DNA of 9,516 bases from JBOGIG01 sp050742455 (GCA_050742455.1 JBOGIG010000007.1:1-9516), one strand, 5' to 3'. Positions 1 through 6,463 are shown, numbered from the stretch's first letter. The notes: generated from the sequence alone by a model not told the origin. Numbers and translations are program-made.

Positions 1-1
1 A

Positions 2-169
2 TCACTCTGCGTCCGGTTCAGCGCTGCCGTTCAGGTGCGCACGGTTATCCACGCGGGTCGCGCTGCCGGCCGTGTGTCGGTCGCGGACCACGCTCGCCTC
101 CATGACTACGTCTCCTCGCTCGAAAAACAACACCTGTACGCAGCGGGGCGACCACCCGATCAGGGTTGA
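2..169 (+). CDS. C-terminal fragment of an unrecognised protein (5' end outside window)
   Basis: An open frame enters from the left edge and stops at TGA 167-169, giving 55 visible residues that end in YAAGRPPDQG. The segment with DHARLHDYVSSLEKQHLY looks helical and charged. I recognise no family. Its stop lies only 12 bp before the IS21 left end, so the gene may end naturally or may have been cut by the insertion. An excisionase remnant lies beyond the IS and an integrase further on. A replication or transfer gene of the same island is therefore possible, but nothing in the residues proves it. Confidence 0.4.
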   Translation, partial: SLCVRFSAAVQVRTVIHAGRAAGRVSVADHARLHDYVSSLEKQHLYAAGRPPDQG

Positions 170-183
170 ATCACCCTGGGTTG

Positions 184-229
184 TCCGTGGCCAGTCTTCA
201 GTCCTCGGTTTTGGCCACCAAAAGTCCCC
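184..229 (-). repeat. IS21 left-end terminal repeats (two 23-bp units)
   Basis: Units at 184-206 and 207-229 follow head to tail. Read from the left end inward, each has a GGCCA block followed about seven bases later by GTCCYC. They match the right-end units in inverted orientation; the 207-229 unit is nearly identical to the reverse complement of 5390-5412. These are the expected multiple transposase-binding sites of IS21-type ends. Confidence 0.8.
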
Positions 230-251
230 GCCTCTCGCGTTGGTTTTGATG

Positions 252-689
252 CTAGGTGAGCTTGGGGCCTCCTTGTCGTTGCCGGGCTTCTTTGAGGCGA
301 AATGACTCCCCGGTGGTGGCGACCACGATGCTGTGGTGGAGGAGCCGGTCGAGGAGGCTGACGGCGGTGGTGTGCTCGGGGAGGAATCGTCCCCAGTTCT
401 CGAACGGCCAGTGCGATGCGATCCCGAGGGACCGTCGTTCGTAGGCGGAGGCCACGACCCGGAAGAACAGTTGAGCCCCGGTATCGTCGAGGGGGGCGAA
501 GCCGATCTCGTCGATCAAGATGAGATCGGCTTTGAGGATTTGGTCGATGACCCGCCCGACGGAGTTATCGGCCAGACCGCGATAGAGGGTCTCGACGAGA
601 TCGGTCGCAGCGAAGTAGCGGACACGGCGCCCTGCTTGGACGGCGTGGTGTCCAAGAGCCACGAGGAGATGGCTTTTGCCGGTGCCGGG
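252..689 (-). pseudogene. istB: IstB C-terminal fragment (ATPase core from the P-loop onward)
   Basis: This is the 3' part of the split istB: 145 residues, beginning in the P-loop at PGTGKSHLL and continuing through Walker B (LILIDEIGF) to a stop at 252-254. IstB is the AAA+ ATPase that assists the IstA transposase in target capture. The first 112 residues are encoded at 3501-3836, beyond the inserted element. The reading frame stays open into the element up to an ATG at 1031. That extension runs antisense to the element's first gene and resembles no IstB N-terminus, so I do not treat it as part of the protein. Without its N-terminal domain this piece is not expected to work. Confidence 0.88.
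685..689 (+). repeat. Left crossover site (attL core, CCGGG)
   Basis: CCGGG sits at the left junction between istB and the inserted element, and the same five bases occur at the right junction. The outer flank encodes TGKS of the P-loop. The inner flank carries GACA at 699-702 and CTG at 705-707. Confidence 0.75.
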
Positions 690-737
690 AGGGACCGCGA
701 CAGACTGCAACATCTTCGGCAAGTACTCCCGTGCGAA

Positions 738-1013
738 GTGCGGATCACGTCTCCTGTGCACCCGCTCTTTGGTCGCCTTTTGCAGGCGACGGGGTTCCGG
801 CGTCGGGATGGCATCCTCTTTTTGGTCGTCGTTCTTCCCGACGGATCGCCGGGAACAGTGCCGATGGCCGTCACCGACGTCTTGGGCGATGAGCCGCTGC
901 CCGACGGTCCCTCCACCGTCCTTTCGGTGGAGGGAGTCCGCCAGTTCCGCGCGTTGGTCGACTCGCTGAAGCCGGCTCGACGATCCCCGTCCCGGTCCAA
1001 GACGCGCAAATAG
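738..1013 (+). CDS. DUF5372 / Y4bD-Y4pK-like small protein
   Basis: This 91-residue product reads VRITSPVHPLFGRLL near its start, then a hydrophobic strand (ILFLVVVLPDG) and a proline-rich C-terminal half. The pattern T-x-P-x-HPLFG, a strand pair, then a helix with LSVEGVRQFRALV matches, from memory, small proteins annotated DUF5372 or Y4bD/Y4pK. Those are often found beside serine recombinases, and their function is not known. GTG 738 is chosen because it starts just before the conserved motif; no strong ribosome site precedes it, and the frame stays open upstream into antisense istB. The gene is the first of the element, about 50 bp from its left end, and precedes the 64-residue gene by 47 bp. 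The C-terminus is basic. Confidence 0.6.
   Translation: MRITSPVHPLFGRLLQATGFRRRDGILFLVVVLPDGSPGTVPMAVTDVLGDEPLPDGPSTVLSVEGVRQFRALVDSLKPARRSPSRSKTRK
908..935 (+). other. Perfect 11-bp hairpin inside the DUF5372-like gene
   Basis: TCCCTCCACCG at 908-918 and CGGTGGAGGGA at 925-935 are exact reverse complements around the 6-base loop TCCTTT. The structure lies within codons of the gene and lacks a T-run, so it does not look like a simple terminator. It could affect mRNA stability or translation of the operon, or be a coding coincidence. Confidence 0.55.
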
Positions 1014-1060
1014 GCTCCACTCACCCTGCACGCGCCAACGAACAAGGGAGGTGAGCCTCT

Positions 1061-1255
1061 TTGCGAAGGCTCAGATTACTCGCGCCCGCCCAGCTGACCC
1101 TGGGCATTCCCGAAATAGTCACCACACCGGTCGATCGGTGGTGGTCGATGTCCGAAGAGGCCCAAGAGGCCGTGATCGGCATCCTGGCTCGGATGATCGC
1201 CAATGGCGTCGTCGAGGAAGGCGAGGAGGTGCTCGTCGATGACAATGACGTCTGA
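1061..1255 (+). CDS. Small conserved-looking protein encoded with the serine recombinase
   Basis: A 64-residue protein starts at TTG 1061 behind a very strong ribosome site (AAGGGAGGTGA, 1044-1054). The sequence has a basic start (MRRLRLL), a PEIVTTPVDRWW motif, a helix SEEAQEAVIGILARMIANGV, and an acidic tail ending LVDDNDV. Its stop lies 17 nt inside the recombinase gene, so the two are probably translationally coupled. I recall similar RWW-helix-ARxIAxGV small proteins upstream of recombinases of this type, with no assigned function. A role as accessory or directionality factor is only a guess from position. It has no membrane segment or signal peptide. Confidence 0.65.
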   Translation: MRRLRLLAPAQLTLGIPEIVTTPVDRWWSMSEEAQEAVIGILARMIANGVVEEGEEVLVDDNDV

Positions 1256-3470
1256 ACTGGCCTCAAAGGTGACTGCCTCACATCTGGAGCGTGACGCGTA
1301 TGTCTATGTGCGCCAATCGACGCTCACCCAGGTGCGGGAGCACACTGAGAGCCTCGAGCGTCAATACGAGCTGGCCTCTCGGGCCCAGATACTGGGTTGG
1401 CCACCTCGGCAGGTGATCGTGGTCGACGACGACCTCGGCCGCTCGGGAGCAGAGGCGACCGCCCGGGAGGGTTTCAAGAACCTGGTTGCCGATGTTGGAT
1501 TGGGCAAGGTCGGGATCGTTTTGGGCATCGAAGTATCCCGTCTGGCCCGCAACAATGCCGACTGGTATCAGCTGCTTGACCTATGTGCCTTGACTGACAC
1601 TCTGATCGCCGATGGAGACGGGCTCTATCACCCCGGTGACTTCAATGACCGACTGGTGCTGGGCTTGAAAGGCACCATGTCCGAGGCAGAGCTCCACCTG
1701 ATCCGCCACCGCCTCACCGCCGGGTTGCGCCACAAGGCGGCCAAGGGCGAGCTGCGTCAGGGAGTGCCGGTCGGATTTGTCTATGACGTGGAGGACCGTG
1801 TGGTCCTCGACCCCGACGAGGCCGTGGTCGAATTGATTGCCACCGTCTTCCGGCGATTCGACGAGCTGGGATCGGCCCGACAGGTGATGCTCTCCCTCCT
1901 CGAGGACAACCTGCTTATCCCACGCCGACCCACAGGGTCGCGCCGTATTGTGTGGGCTCCGGCGTCCTATCCGGCGATCCACGACTTCCTCACCAACCCT
2001 GCATACGCGGGTGCCTTCGTGTTCGGCCGCACCCGCACAGAGAAGCGCTTGGACTCGTCGGGCCGGCTCGTGACGCGGACCCGGATGCTTCCTCGCGAAG
2101 AGTGGCCGGTGCTAATCCCCGACCACCATCCCCGCTTTATCTCCTGGGAACGCTATGAGCGCGTCCAGGACGAGCTTCGAGCGAACTGGCGGGCACCGCG
2201 GGGTCACGGTGGCGGTCCGGTGCGCGAAGGAACCGCTCTCCTCCAGGGAAGGATCCGCTGTGGGCGCTGCGGACGCATGATGCAGGTCGGTTATTCGGGC
2301 ACCAAGGGCAACTGCCCGCGCTATCTCTGCGGTCGCAACAGGCAGCTCTATGGCGGCGAACGCGGCTGTCAGAGCCTCGGTGGTCGCAAGCTCGAGAGCC
2401 GCGTCCTCGATGAGGTCTTTGCCGTATTGGAGCCAGCCAGCTTGGCCGCCACGGCCAAAGCACTGGGAGAGGCCGAGGCCAATCACAGCCAACGAATCGC
2501 CGTCTTCGAACTCGCCGTCGAACGTGCCCGTTTCGAGGCCGATCGGGCGAGGCGCCAGTTCGACGCTGTGGAGCCGGAAAACCGTCTCGTGGCTCGGACC
2601 TTGGAACGCTCCCTCGAAGAGGCCCTTCTCGCTCAGCGCCAGGCTGAAGCCGATCTTGTCGCCCAGCGGGTTCGCCATCCGACCCGCCTCACCGAGACAG
2701 AAGTGGCTTGGCTCGGTCAAGCTGGCGCGGACGTCCGTGCCATCTTCCATGCCGCGACTACGACGTGGCGCGAACGCAAACAGCTCCTGCGGGCCATTAT
2801 CGGCGAGGTGGTCGTCACCGTGCGGAGTGCCGATCGGCAAGCCGACGTCGAGATCATCTGGGAAGGCGGGGCGAATACCAGTTTCATCTTCGAGCTGACC
2901 AAGACTGGCGGCCACTTTCGGTCCACGACAGAAGACACGGTCGACCTGGTTCGTCGTCTGGCCGATCGCTATAACGATGAGACGATCGCCGCCATCTTGT
3001 CGAAGCAGAAACGACGCACCGGGACCGGCCTCGCCTTCACCAAAGCCAGGGTGGCATCGCTTCGGGTATCTCGGGGCATCCCTGCCTATCGGCCACCCGA
3101 CGTCGTCACAACCACAGATGATGATGTCGTGGTGTCGTTGGCTCAAGCCGTCCAGATCCTCGGGATCTCCCGGGTCACCCTGTATCGCTGGTTGAACGAC
3201 GGATTCATCGAGGGCGAACAGCTCACCCCCGGCGGACCCTGGCACATCCGGATCACGAACGAGCTGCGCAGCCGCATCGCGCCTGAGGTCCCCGAAGGCT
3301 GGGTCGGCCTGGACCAGGCGGCCAAGGCGCTGGGGGTGGCACGACAGACGGTGTTGCACAAGGTCCAACGCGGTGAGCTCCAAGCCGTGCATGTCAACCA
3401 GGGACGGAGAAAAGGCCTGCGTATCGATGTGAACGGGGCCGGCCCTGGACTGTTCGATACACCCGACTGA
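1239..3470 (+). CDS. Large serine recombinase with C-terminal tandem helix-turn-helix domains
   Basis: A 743-residue DNA recombinase that would cut and rejoin att sites through a 5'-phosphoserine. ATG 1239 is chosen for AGGAGG nine bases upstream; ATG 1245 is an in-frame alternative. Domains in order: resolvase catalytic domain about 20-165, with Ser27 in YVYVRQST, a GRSG motif and Arg101/Arg104 in VSRLAR; recombinase domain about 170-310; zinc ribbon about 335-380 with CGRC at 341-344 and later Cys364 and Cys377; a long coiled coil about 405-475; then a segment reading RRTGTGLAFTKARV. Finally come two excisionase/MerR-like helix-turn-helix motifs at about 632-653 (SLAQAVQILGISRVTLYRWL) and 689-712 (LDQAAKALGVARQTVLHKV). 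Many large serine recombinases lack this tail. The gene overlaps the preceding small gene and ends 25 bp from the right junction. All visible key residues are present. Confidence 0.93.
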   Translation: MTMTSELASKVTASHLERDAYVYVRQSTLTQVREHTESLERQYELASRAQILGWPPRQVIVVDDDLGRSGAEATAREGFKNLVADVGLGKVGIVLGIEVSRLARNNADWYQLLDLCALTDTLIADGDGLYHPGDFNDRLVLGLKGTMSEAELHLIRHRLTAGLRHKAAKGELRQGVPVGFVYDVEDRVVLDPDEAVVELIATVFRRFDELGSARQVMLSLLEDNLLIPRRPTGSRRIVWAPASYPAIHDFLTNPAYAGAFVFGRTRTEKRLDSSGRLVTRTRMLPREEWPVLIPDHHPRFISWERYERVQDELRANWRAPRGHGGGPVREGTALLQGRIRCGRCGRMMQVGYSGTKGNCPRYLCGRNRQLYGGERGCQSLGGRKLESRVLDEVFAVLEPASLAATAKALGEAEANHSQRIAVFELAVERARFEADRARRQFDAVEPENRLVARTLERSLEEALLAQRQAEADLVAQRVRHPTRLTETEVAWLGQAGADVRAIFHAATTTWRERKQLLRAIIGEVVVTVRSADRQADVEIIWEGGANTSFIFELTKTGGHFRSTTEDTVDLVRRLADRYNDETIAAILSKQKRRTGTGLAFTKARVASLRVSRGIPAYRPPDVVTTTDDDVVVSLAQAVQILGISRVTLYRWLNDGFIEGEQLTPGGPWHIRITNELRSRIAPEVPEGWVGLDQAAKALGVARQTVLHKVQRGELQAVHVNQGRRKGLRIDVNGAGPGLFDTPD

Positions 3471-3485
3471 AAGGAGCGCGCAGTG

Positions 3486-3836
3486 TCAACCACATCCGGG
3501 CGGGCCGACCAGGCAGAGGTTCTCCGCGGCGGCGACCCACTCGAGGCTGGCCAAGTAGTCGAACGTGGCCCGGGGGACCGACGACGCTGCGACGTCGAAC
3601 TCGTCGAGGGTCTTGGCCACGGGAAACGCTGCGCTGGCCATGCGGCCCCGGGCGTTGGAGGCGTCACGGGAGGCGATCTCAGCCTCGATCAGAGTGCGGA
3701 GGAAGTCCTCGGGCTTCCAGCGTTGCGTGGTGGCGGTAACCAACAGTTCCGGCGACATCCGACGCATCGCGCCGAGGCGGAGCCGGCGCAGCCCGGCGTC
3801 GAGGTCGGCGGGCAACGACGGCGGTGTGGCGGTCAT
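3486..3836 (-). pseudogene. istB: IstB N-terminal fragment, cut at the P-loop
   Basis: This fragment starts at ATG 3836, overlapping the istA stop by ATGA, so istB was translationally coupled to istA. It encodes the N-terminal helical domain of IstB (LRLGAMRRMSPELL ... DFLRTLIEAEIASRD) up to NLCLVGPPG, where the Walker A motif begins. After GPPG the frame enters the inserted element and reads C-G-stop, with TGA at 3486-3488 supplied by the insert. The rest of the gene is at 252-689. It lacks the Walker A lysine, Walker B and the rest of the ATPase core, so it should be inactive. Confidence 0.9.
3496..3500 (+). repeat. Right crossover site (attR core, CCGGG)
   Basis: This is the second copy of CCGGG, at the right junction. 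The outer flank encodes the LVGPP part of IstB. The inner flank reads, outward from the core on the minus strand, ATGTGGTTGACACTG. Its GACA lies at nearly the same distance from the core as the GACA of the left arm. Confidence 0.75.
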
Positions 3837-5299
3837 GATTCACCGCCGATGGCGTAGGCGTCGAGGGAACCGACGGTCACGGTCGGCAGATCGACGATGA
3901 GTGCTTCGCCGGGGCGGCGCACCCGGGGAACCCCGGCCCCCGCAGCCAGGATGGACGCCACATCGTTCGCCCGGAACCGCCCGAACTCCGTCGCCCGGCC
4001 AAGAGCGGCGATGAGTGCGTCTCGGCCATGCGTGGTCTCCATGGCCGACAGCTCAGCCAGGTCGCTGCCAAGCTTGGTCATCCCCGCCGCGGCGGCCTCT
4101 TTGATGAACCGCTCGGCGACGGGCCCCAACACGACGAGGGCTTTCTCGGCCGGCGTCTTGGCCCGCACGGCCCGGGCCGGGGCGGGTCGGGGACCCCCGT
4201 AGTGCTCGTCGCGAACTGACGTCTCACCAGGGGCGACGAGGGCGTGCTCGGCGATGATCTCACCCAGCAACACGATCATGACGGTGCCATCCGCAACGCG
4301 CAGCTCGACTTGGCGGCCGACATGGACCATCGGCACTGAGTAGCGCGCCGAGCCGAAACGGACACAGGACAACCGGTCCACCTTGCGGACCACCACCTGG
4401 CCGATCCGGGCCCGCAAAGACGGCAAGACGCCCAGCAGCGGCCGTTCCACCGCAAGGCGCTCAGCGGGCACCGCGACGATCTCTGAGTGGACCTGGGCGT
4501 TGACCTCTTGGCACCACGCCGCGGCCTTGGCGTTCGCTCCTGCCAGGTCCGACACCGACAGAGCCTCGGGGATCATCAGGTCGGACTTGACGTAGCCGAC
4601 GAGGCGCTCCACGATCCCTTTCGACGCCGGGTCCGCTCCCTCACAGAAATCGGGGCGACAGCCATAATGAGTCACGAAACGGACATAGGCCGGCGTCGGG
4701 ATCACCACCCCGGCAACTGTGCCACCCTTCAAGCAGCCCATCCGGTCGGTCAGCAGCGTCTTGGGGACCCCACCGATCGTCTCCATGCACTCAGCCAGGG
4801 CGGCCATCGTCGTGTCGGCTCTGAGGTTGTCGGCGAAGCACACGAAACGGAACCTCGACCACGCCAACACGGCACAGAACACGAACAACGGGCCGATCTC
4901 ACCCCAGTCGAAGACCAACATGTCGCCCGGTGCCCACACCCCAGGGCGCCGACCACGATGATGGTCCACCCGCCACGCCGCCTTGGCCTCAGCGACCGCC
5001 CGGCGCAGATTTCGCGCCGAACCCGTATACCCTGCCGCGGTCACCACCGGCAAGAGCCGTTTCGCTGAGATCCGGCCCTCGCTGCGCTCGACCCGAGCCG
5101 CGATGATCGTGGCCACCTCGTCATAGTTATGGGTGACAACCCCCGGGTCGCCCGCCGGGGCGGACTCCGCCGCCCGGGCCGCGGTTACTGCCCGCCTTAC
5201 TGTCTTGGGAGACGTGCCACACATCGCAGCAGCCCCCCGATACGTGCCCACCTCTTGGTAGGCGGCATGCATGTCCATACGTTCCCTCGCTGATTTCAT
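3833..5299 (-). CDS. istA: IS21-family transposase IstA
   Basis: A 488-residue transposase that joins IS21 ends to target DNA with help from IstB. An N-terminal helix-turn-helix (about 11-38, YQEVGTYRGAAAMCG then SPKTVRRAV) should bind the end repeats. The rve/DDE domain shows Asp131 in VFDWGE, Asp185 in LLTDRMG and Glu231 in GIVERLVGYVK. ATG 5299 is preferred because GAAGGGA lies seven bases upstream; an ATG seven codons in, with AGGGA upstream, is possible, as is an ATG further upstream at 5344. The gene overlaps istB by ATGA. It looks intact, but its partner ATPase is split. Confidence 0.92.
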   Translation of the reverse strand: MKSARERMDMHAAYQEVGTYRGAAAMCGTSPKTVRRAVTAARAAESAPAGDPGVVTHNYDEVATIIAARVERSEGRISAKRLLPVVTAAGYTGSARNLRRAVAEAKAAWRVDHHRGRRPGVWAPGDMLVFDWGEIGPLFVFCAVLAWSRFRFVCFADNLRADTTMAALAECMETIGGVPKTLLTDRMGCLKGGTVAGVVIPTPAYVRFVTHYGCRPDFCEGADPASKGIVERLVGYVKSDLMIPEALSVSDLAGANAKAAAWCQEVNAQVHSEIVAVPAERLAVERPLLGVLPSLRARIGQVVVRKVDRLSCVRFGSARYSVPMVHVGRQVELRVADGTVMIVLLGEIIAEHALVAPGETSVRDEHYGGPRPAPARAVRAKTPAEKALVVLGPVAERFIKEAAAAGMTKLGSDLAELSAMETTHGRDALIAALGRATEFGRFRANDVASILAAGAGVPRVRRPGEALIVDLPTVTVGSLDAYAIGGES

Positions 5300-5389
5300 G
5301 GAGGTGTCCCTTCGGTCGGTCCGGCGGTCGGCTAGCACCGCCACCGTGACCGGCCGAAGAGACCCTCAGGTGGATACTCAGCGACAGGC

Positions 5390-5481
5390 GGGGACTTCTG
5401 ATGGCCAAAACCGAGGACCCCCCACGGCCATCAGTGGGGACCCCTCACGGCCAAAACCGGGGACTTTTTCGTGGCCATGGA
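5390..5481 (+). repeat. IS21 right-end terminal repeats (four tandem 23-bp units)
   Basis: Four head-to-tail 23-bp units lie at 5390-5412, 5413-5435, 5436-5458 and 5459-5481. Each begins GRGGAC and contains GGCCA at positions 14-18 of the unit (one base later in the outermost unit); the first and third end in AAAACC. They are inverted relative to the two left-end units. They probably serve as IstA-binding sites, and they precede istA, so they may also overlap its promoter. Confidence 0.82.
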
Positions 5482-5483
5482 CA

Positions 5484-5576
5484 GACTCGTTGCGGCTGGG
5501 TAGGAAGCGGATGATCGCGAGATCCGAGATTGAGCGGTTCATTGCTGCCGGTGGGACTGAGACAAGCGGGGAGTAG
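5484..5576 (+). pseudogene. C-terminal fragment of an excisionase-type DNA-binding protein
   Basis: Directly outside the IS21 right end an open frame gives 30 residues, SLRLGRKRMIARSEIERFIAA and a short tail, stopping at TAG 5574-5576. This is the typical C-terminal part of small MerR/HTH_17 excisionase-like proteins (P-S-x-R-L-G-R-x-R-x-I-P-R-S-E-I-E-R-F). The N-terminal helix-turn-helix half is absent. It is not seen on the left flank of the IS either, so IS insertion was probably accompanied by deletion or rearrangement. Near an integrase, an island xis gene is the natural reading. Confidence 0.6.
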
Positions 5577-5601
5577 CGAGCAAGGACGCCTCGTGCTCGG
5601 C

Positions 5602-6120
5602 CTATCGCCCATCTACCGGGACCACGGCCCGTTCTACTATCACCATGGAATCCTCGGCGCCACCGGGATCGATCAGCACCACCAGGTTGGTTCCCGGTGT
5701 TCGAGCACTTGGGACGAGCAGGCCACCCCGTCCGAGCTCAGCAACTGCGGCGCCGACTCGGCGACAGGCGGTGTGATCGTCATTGCCGATGTCCGACGCT
5801 GTTAGGCTGACCCGCTTCAGTGCCCCCGGTGCGGTCAGATCCACCAACTGGCTCACCGAGAGTTCGACTTGGTAGAGAACCCGTCGGGCGTGGGTGCGCC
5901 GTGGCTGGACGTCGATGGCATGTTGGCCCTCCGCCAATGCGGTCGCCGGGTCCAGAGTCAAGTAGATGGCCCCGACGCCCGGCGGATTCCAACGGGCACC
6001 GCCAGTATTGATTCGCTGCGGAGGGTAGTCGTTGAACATGTGCCGCCAGGCTCGGCCCTGCCAGTCGATGCATGGCAGGGCCGACACAATGGCGAGAAGT
6101 TCGGATTCGTCATCAGCCAT
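5602..6120 (-). CDS. RES-domain toxin of a RES-Xre toxin-antitoxin system
   Basis: A 172-residue protein with the RES fold signature: AWRHMF at about 24-29, GGARWNPPGVGAIYLTLDP at about 40-58, ALAEG at 61-65, and a late LVPSARTPGTNLVVL. Arg43, Tyr53, Glu64 and Ser138 sit where conserved RES residues occur. Known RES toxins such as MbcT of Mycobacterium tuberculosis degrade NAD+ and stop growth; I infer the same activity here. ATG 6120 lies four bases after the antitoxin stop with GAGG just upstream; an in-frame GTG directly precedes it. It is the second gene of a two-gene minus-strand operon, the usual order for this family. The length is typical and no defect is visible. Confidence 0.88.
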   Translation of the reverse strand: MADDESELLAIVSALPCIDWQGRAWRHMFNDYPPQRINTGGARWNPPGVGAIYLTLDPATALAEGQHAIDVQPRRTHARRVLYQVELSVSQLVDLTAPGALKRVSLTASDIGNDDHTACRRVGAAVAELGRGGLLVPSARTPGTNLVVLIDPGGAEDSMVIVERAVVPVDGR

Positions 6121-6124
6121 CACC

Positions 6125-6463
6125 TCAGACGAAGGCGCCGTCTCGAAGTTGATCAATCAGGGCCAGCACGTCGTCAACCCTGCCGGCTTGGATCCGGTCG
6201 GCCGGTCGGTCGCCACCCAAGAGACGGTGGGGGCTGAATAGCCACAGGCGGGCTTCGTCTGGTGGGTAGAACTCGTGGAGCTGGTCGGCCAGCCACTCGA
6301 GCATGAGGAGTTGGCTCAACTTGGTCGGCTGAGGGTCCACCCGACCCGTCTGCCAGCGCGAAACGGTCTGCGGGGTGGTGCCCAGCATCTGGGCGATCTC
6401 CCGGCTGCGGACGCCGGCGTTGGCTCGTATGGCGTCGAGTCGGACGCTCACGGCTCCGGCCAT
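6125..6463 (-). CDS. Xre/MbcA/ParS-family antitoxin (DUF2384)
   Basis: A 112-residue antitoxin partner of the RES toxin. An N-terminal Xre-like helix-turn-helix (about 17-40, RSREIAQMLGTTPQTVSRW) would bind DNA. The C-terminal DUF2384 domain (about 62-112, with EARLWLFSPHRLLGG and VDDVLALIDQLRDGAFV) would plug the toxin active site, as in MbcA. ATG 6463 is chosen because AAGGAGG lies ten bases upstream and the homology starts there; the frame stays open further upstream without family resemblance. The toxin gene follows after four bases. A promoter and four 12-bp boxes lie upstream, pointing to autoregulation. Confidence 0.9.
   Translation of the reverse strand: MAGAVSVRLDAIRANAGVRSREIAQMLGTTPQTVSRWQTGRVDPQPTKLSQLLMLEWLADQLHEFYPPDEARLWLFSPHRLLGGDRPADRIQAGRVDDVLALIDQLRDGAFV

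Larger units (their letters stand above)
685..3495 (+). mobile_element. Large serine recombinase element inserted in the istB Walker A codons
   Basis: The interval begins with CCGGG (685-689) and is followed by a second CCGGG (3496-3500). Joining 689 to 3501 restores istB codons GGC CCG CCC GGC ACC GGC AAA AGC, that is GPPGTGKS, in frame. The 2811-bp insert carries three plus-strand genes with almost no spare DNA: a DUF5372-like protein, a 64-residue protein and a serine recombinase whose stop is only 25 bp from the right junction. There are no terminal inverted repeats of transposase type. This fits site-specific insertion by the encoded recombinase through a circular form. Whether it is still mobile is unknown, but the recombinase looks intact. 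Confidence 0.85.
182..5483 (-). mobile_element. IS21-family insertion sequence, interrupted by a serine recombinase element
   Basis: The element is bounded by inverted ends that both read 5'-TGTCC-R-TGGCCA inward, with further 23-bp repeat units behind them. It encodes IstA (DDE transposase) and IstB (AAA+ helper ATPase), with the istB start overlapping the istA stop, as is usual for the family. Subtracting the 2811-bp nested insert leaves about 2.49 kb, a normal IS21 size. No flanking target duplication is convincing: the eight bases outside each end differ. A 6-bp CTGGGT adjoins the left end and also occurs 12 bp outside the right end. With istB split, transposition in cis should be dead unless IstB is supplied in trans or the insert excises. 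Confidence 0.9.

Noticed and set aside
176..181. CTGGGT as an IS21 target duplication with 5496-5501
   Set aside because: The right copy lies 12 bp outside the TGTCC inverted end. Accepting it would make the right end start with sequence that has no match at the left end. A 6-bp match within a short search range is plausible by chance.
333..737. Plus-strand open frame upstream of the DUF5372-like gene
   Set aside because: It is antisense to the IstB ATPase core, whose motifs are clear on the minus strand. Only the part from about 738 resembles a real family.
2112..3392. 426-residue minus-strand open frame
   Set aside because: It lies antisense to the serine recombinase, whose domains and catalytic residues are unmistakable. 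The antisense translation shows no family features.
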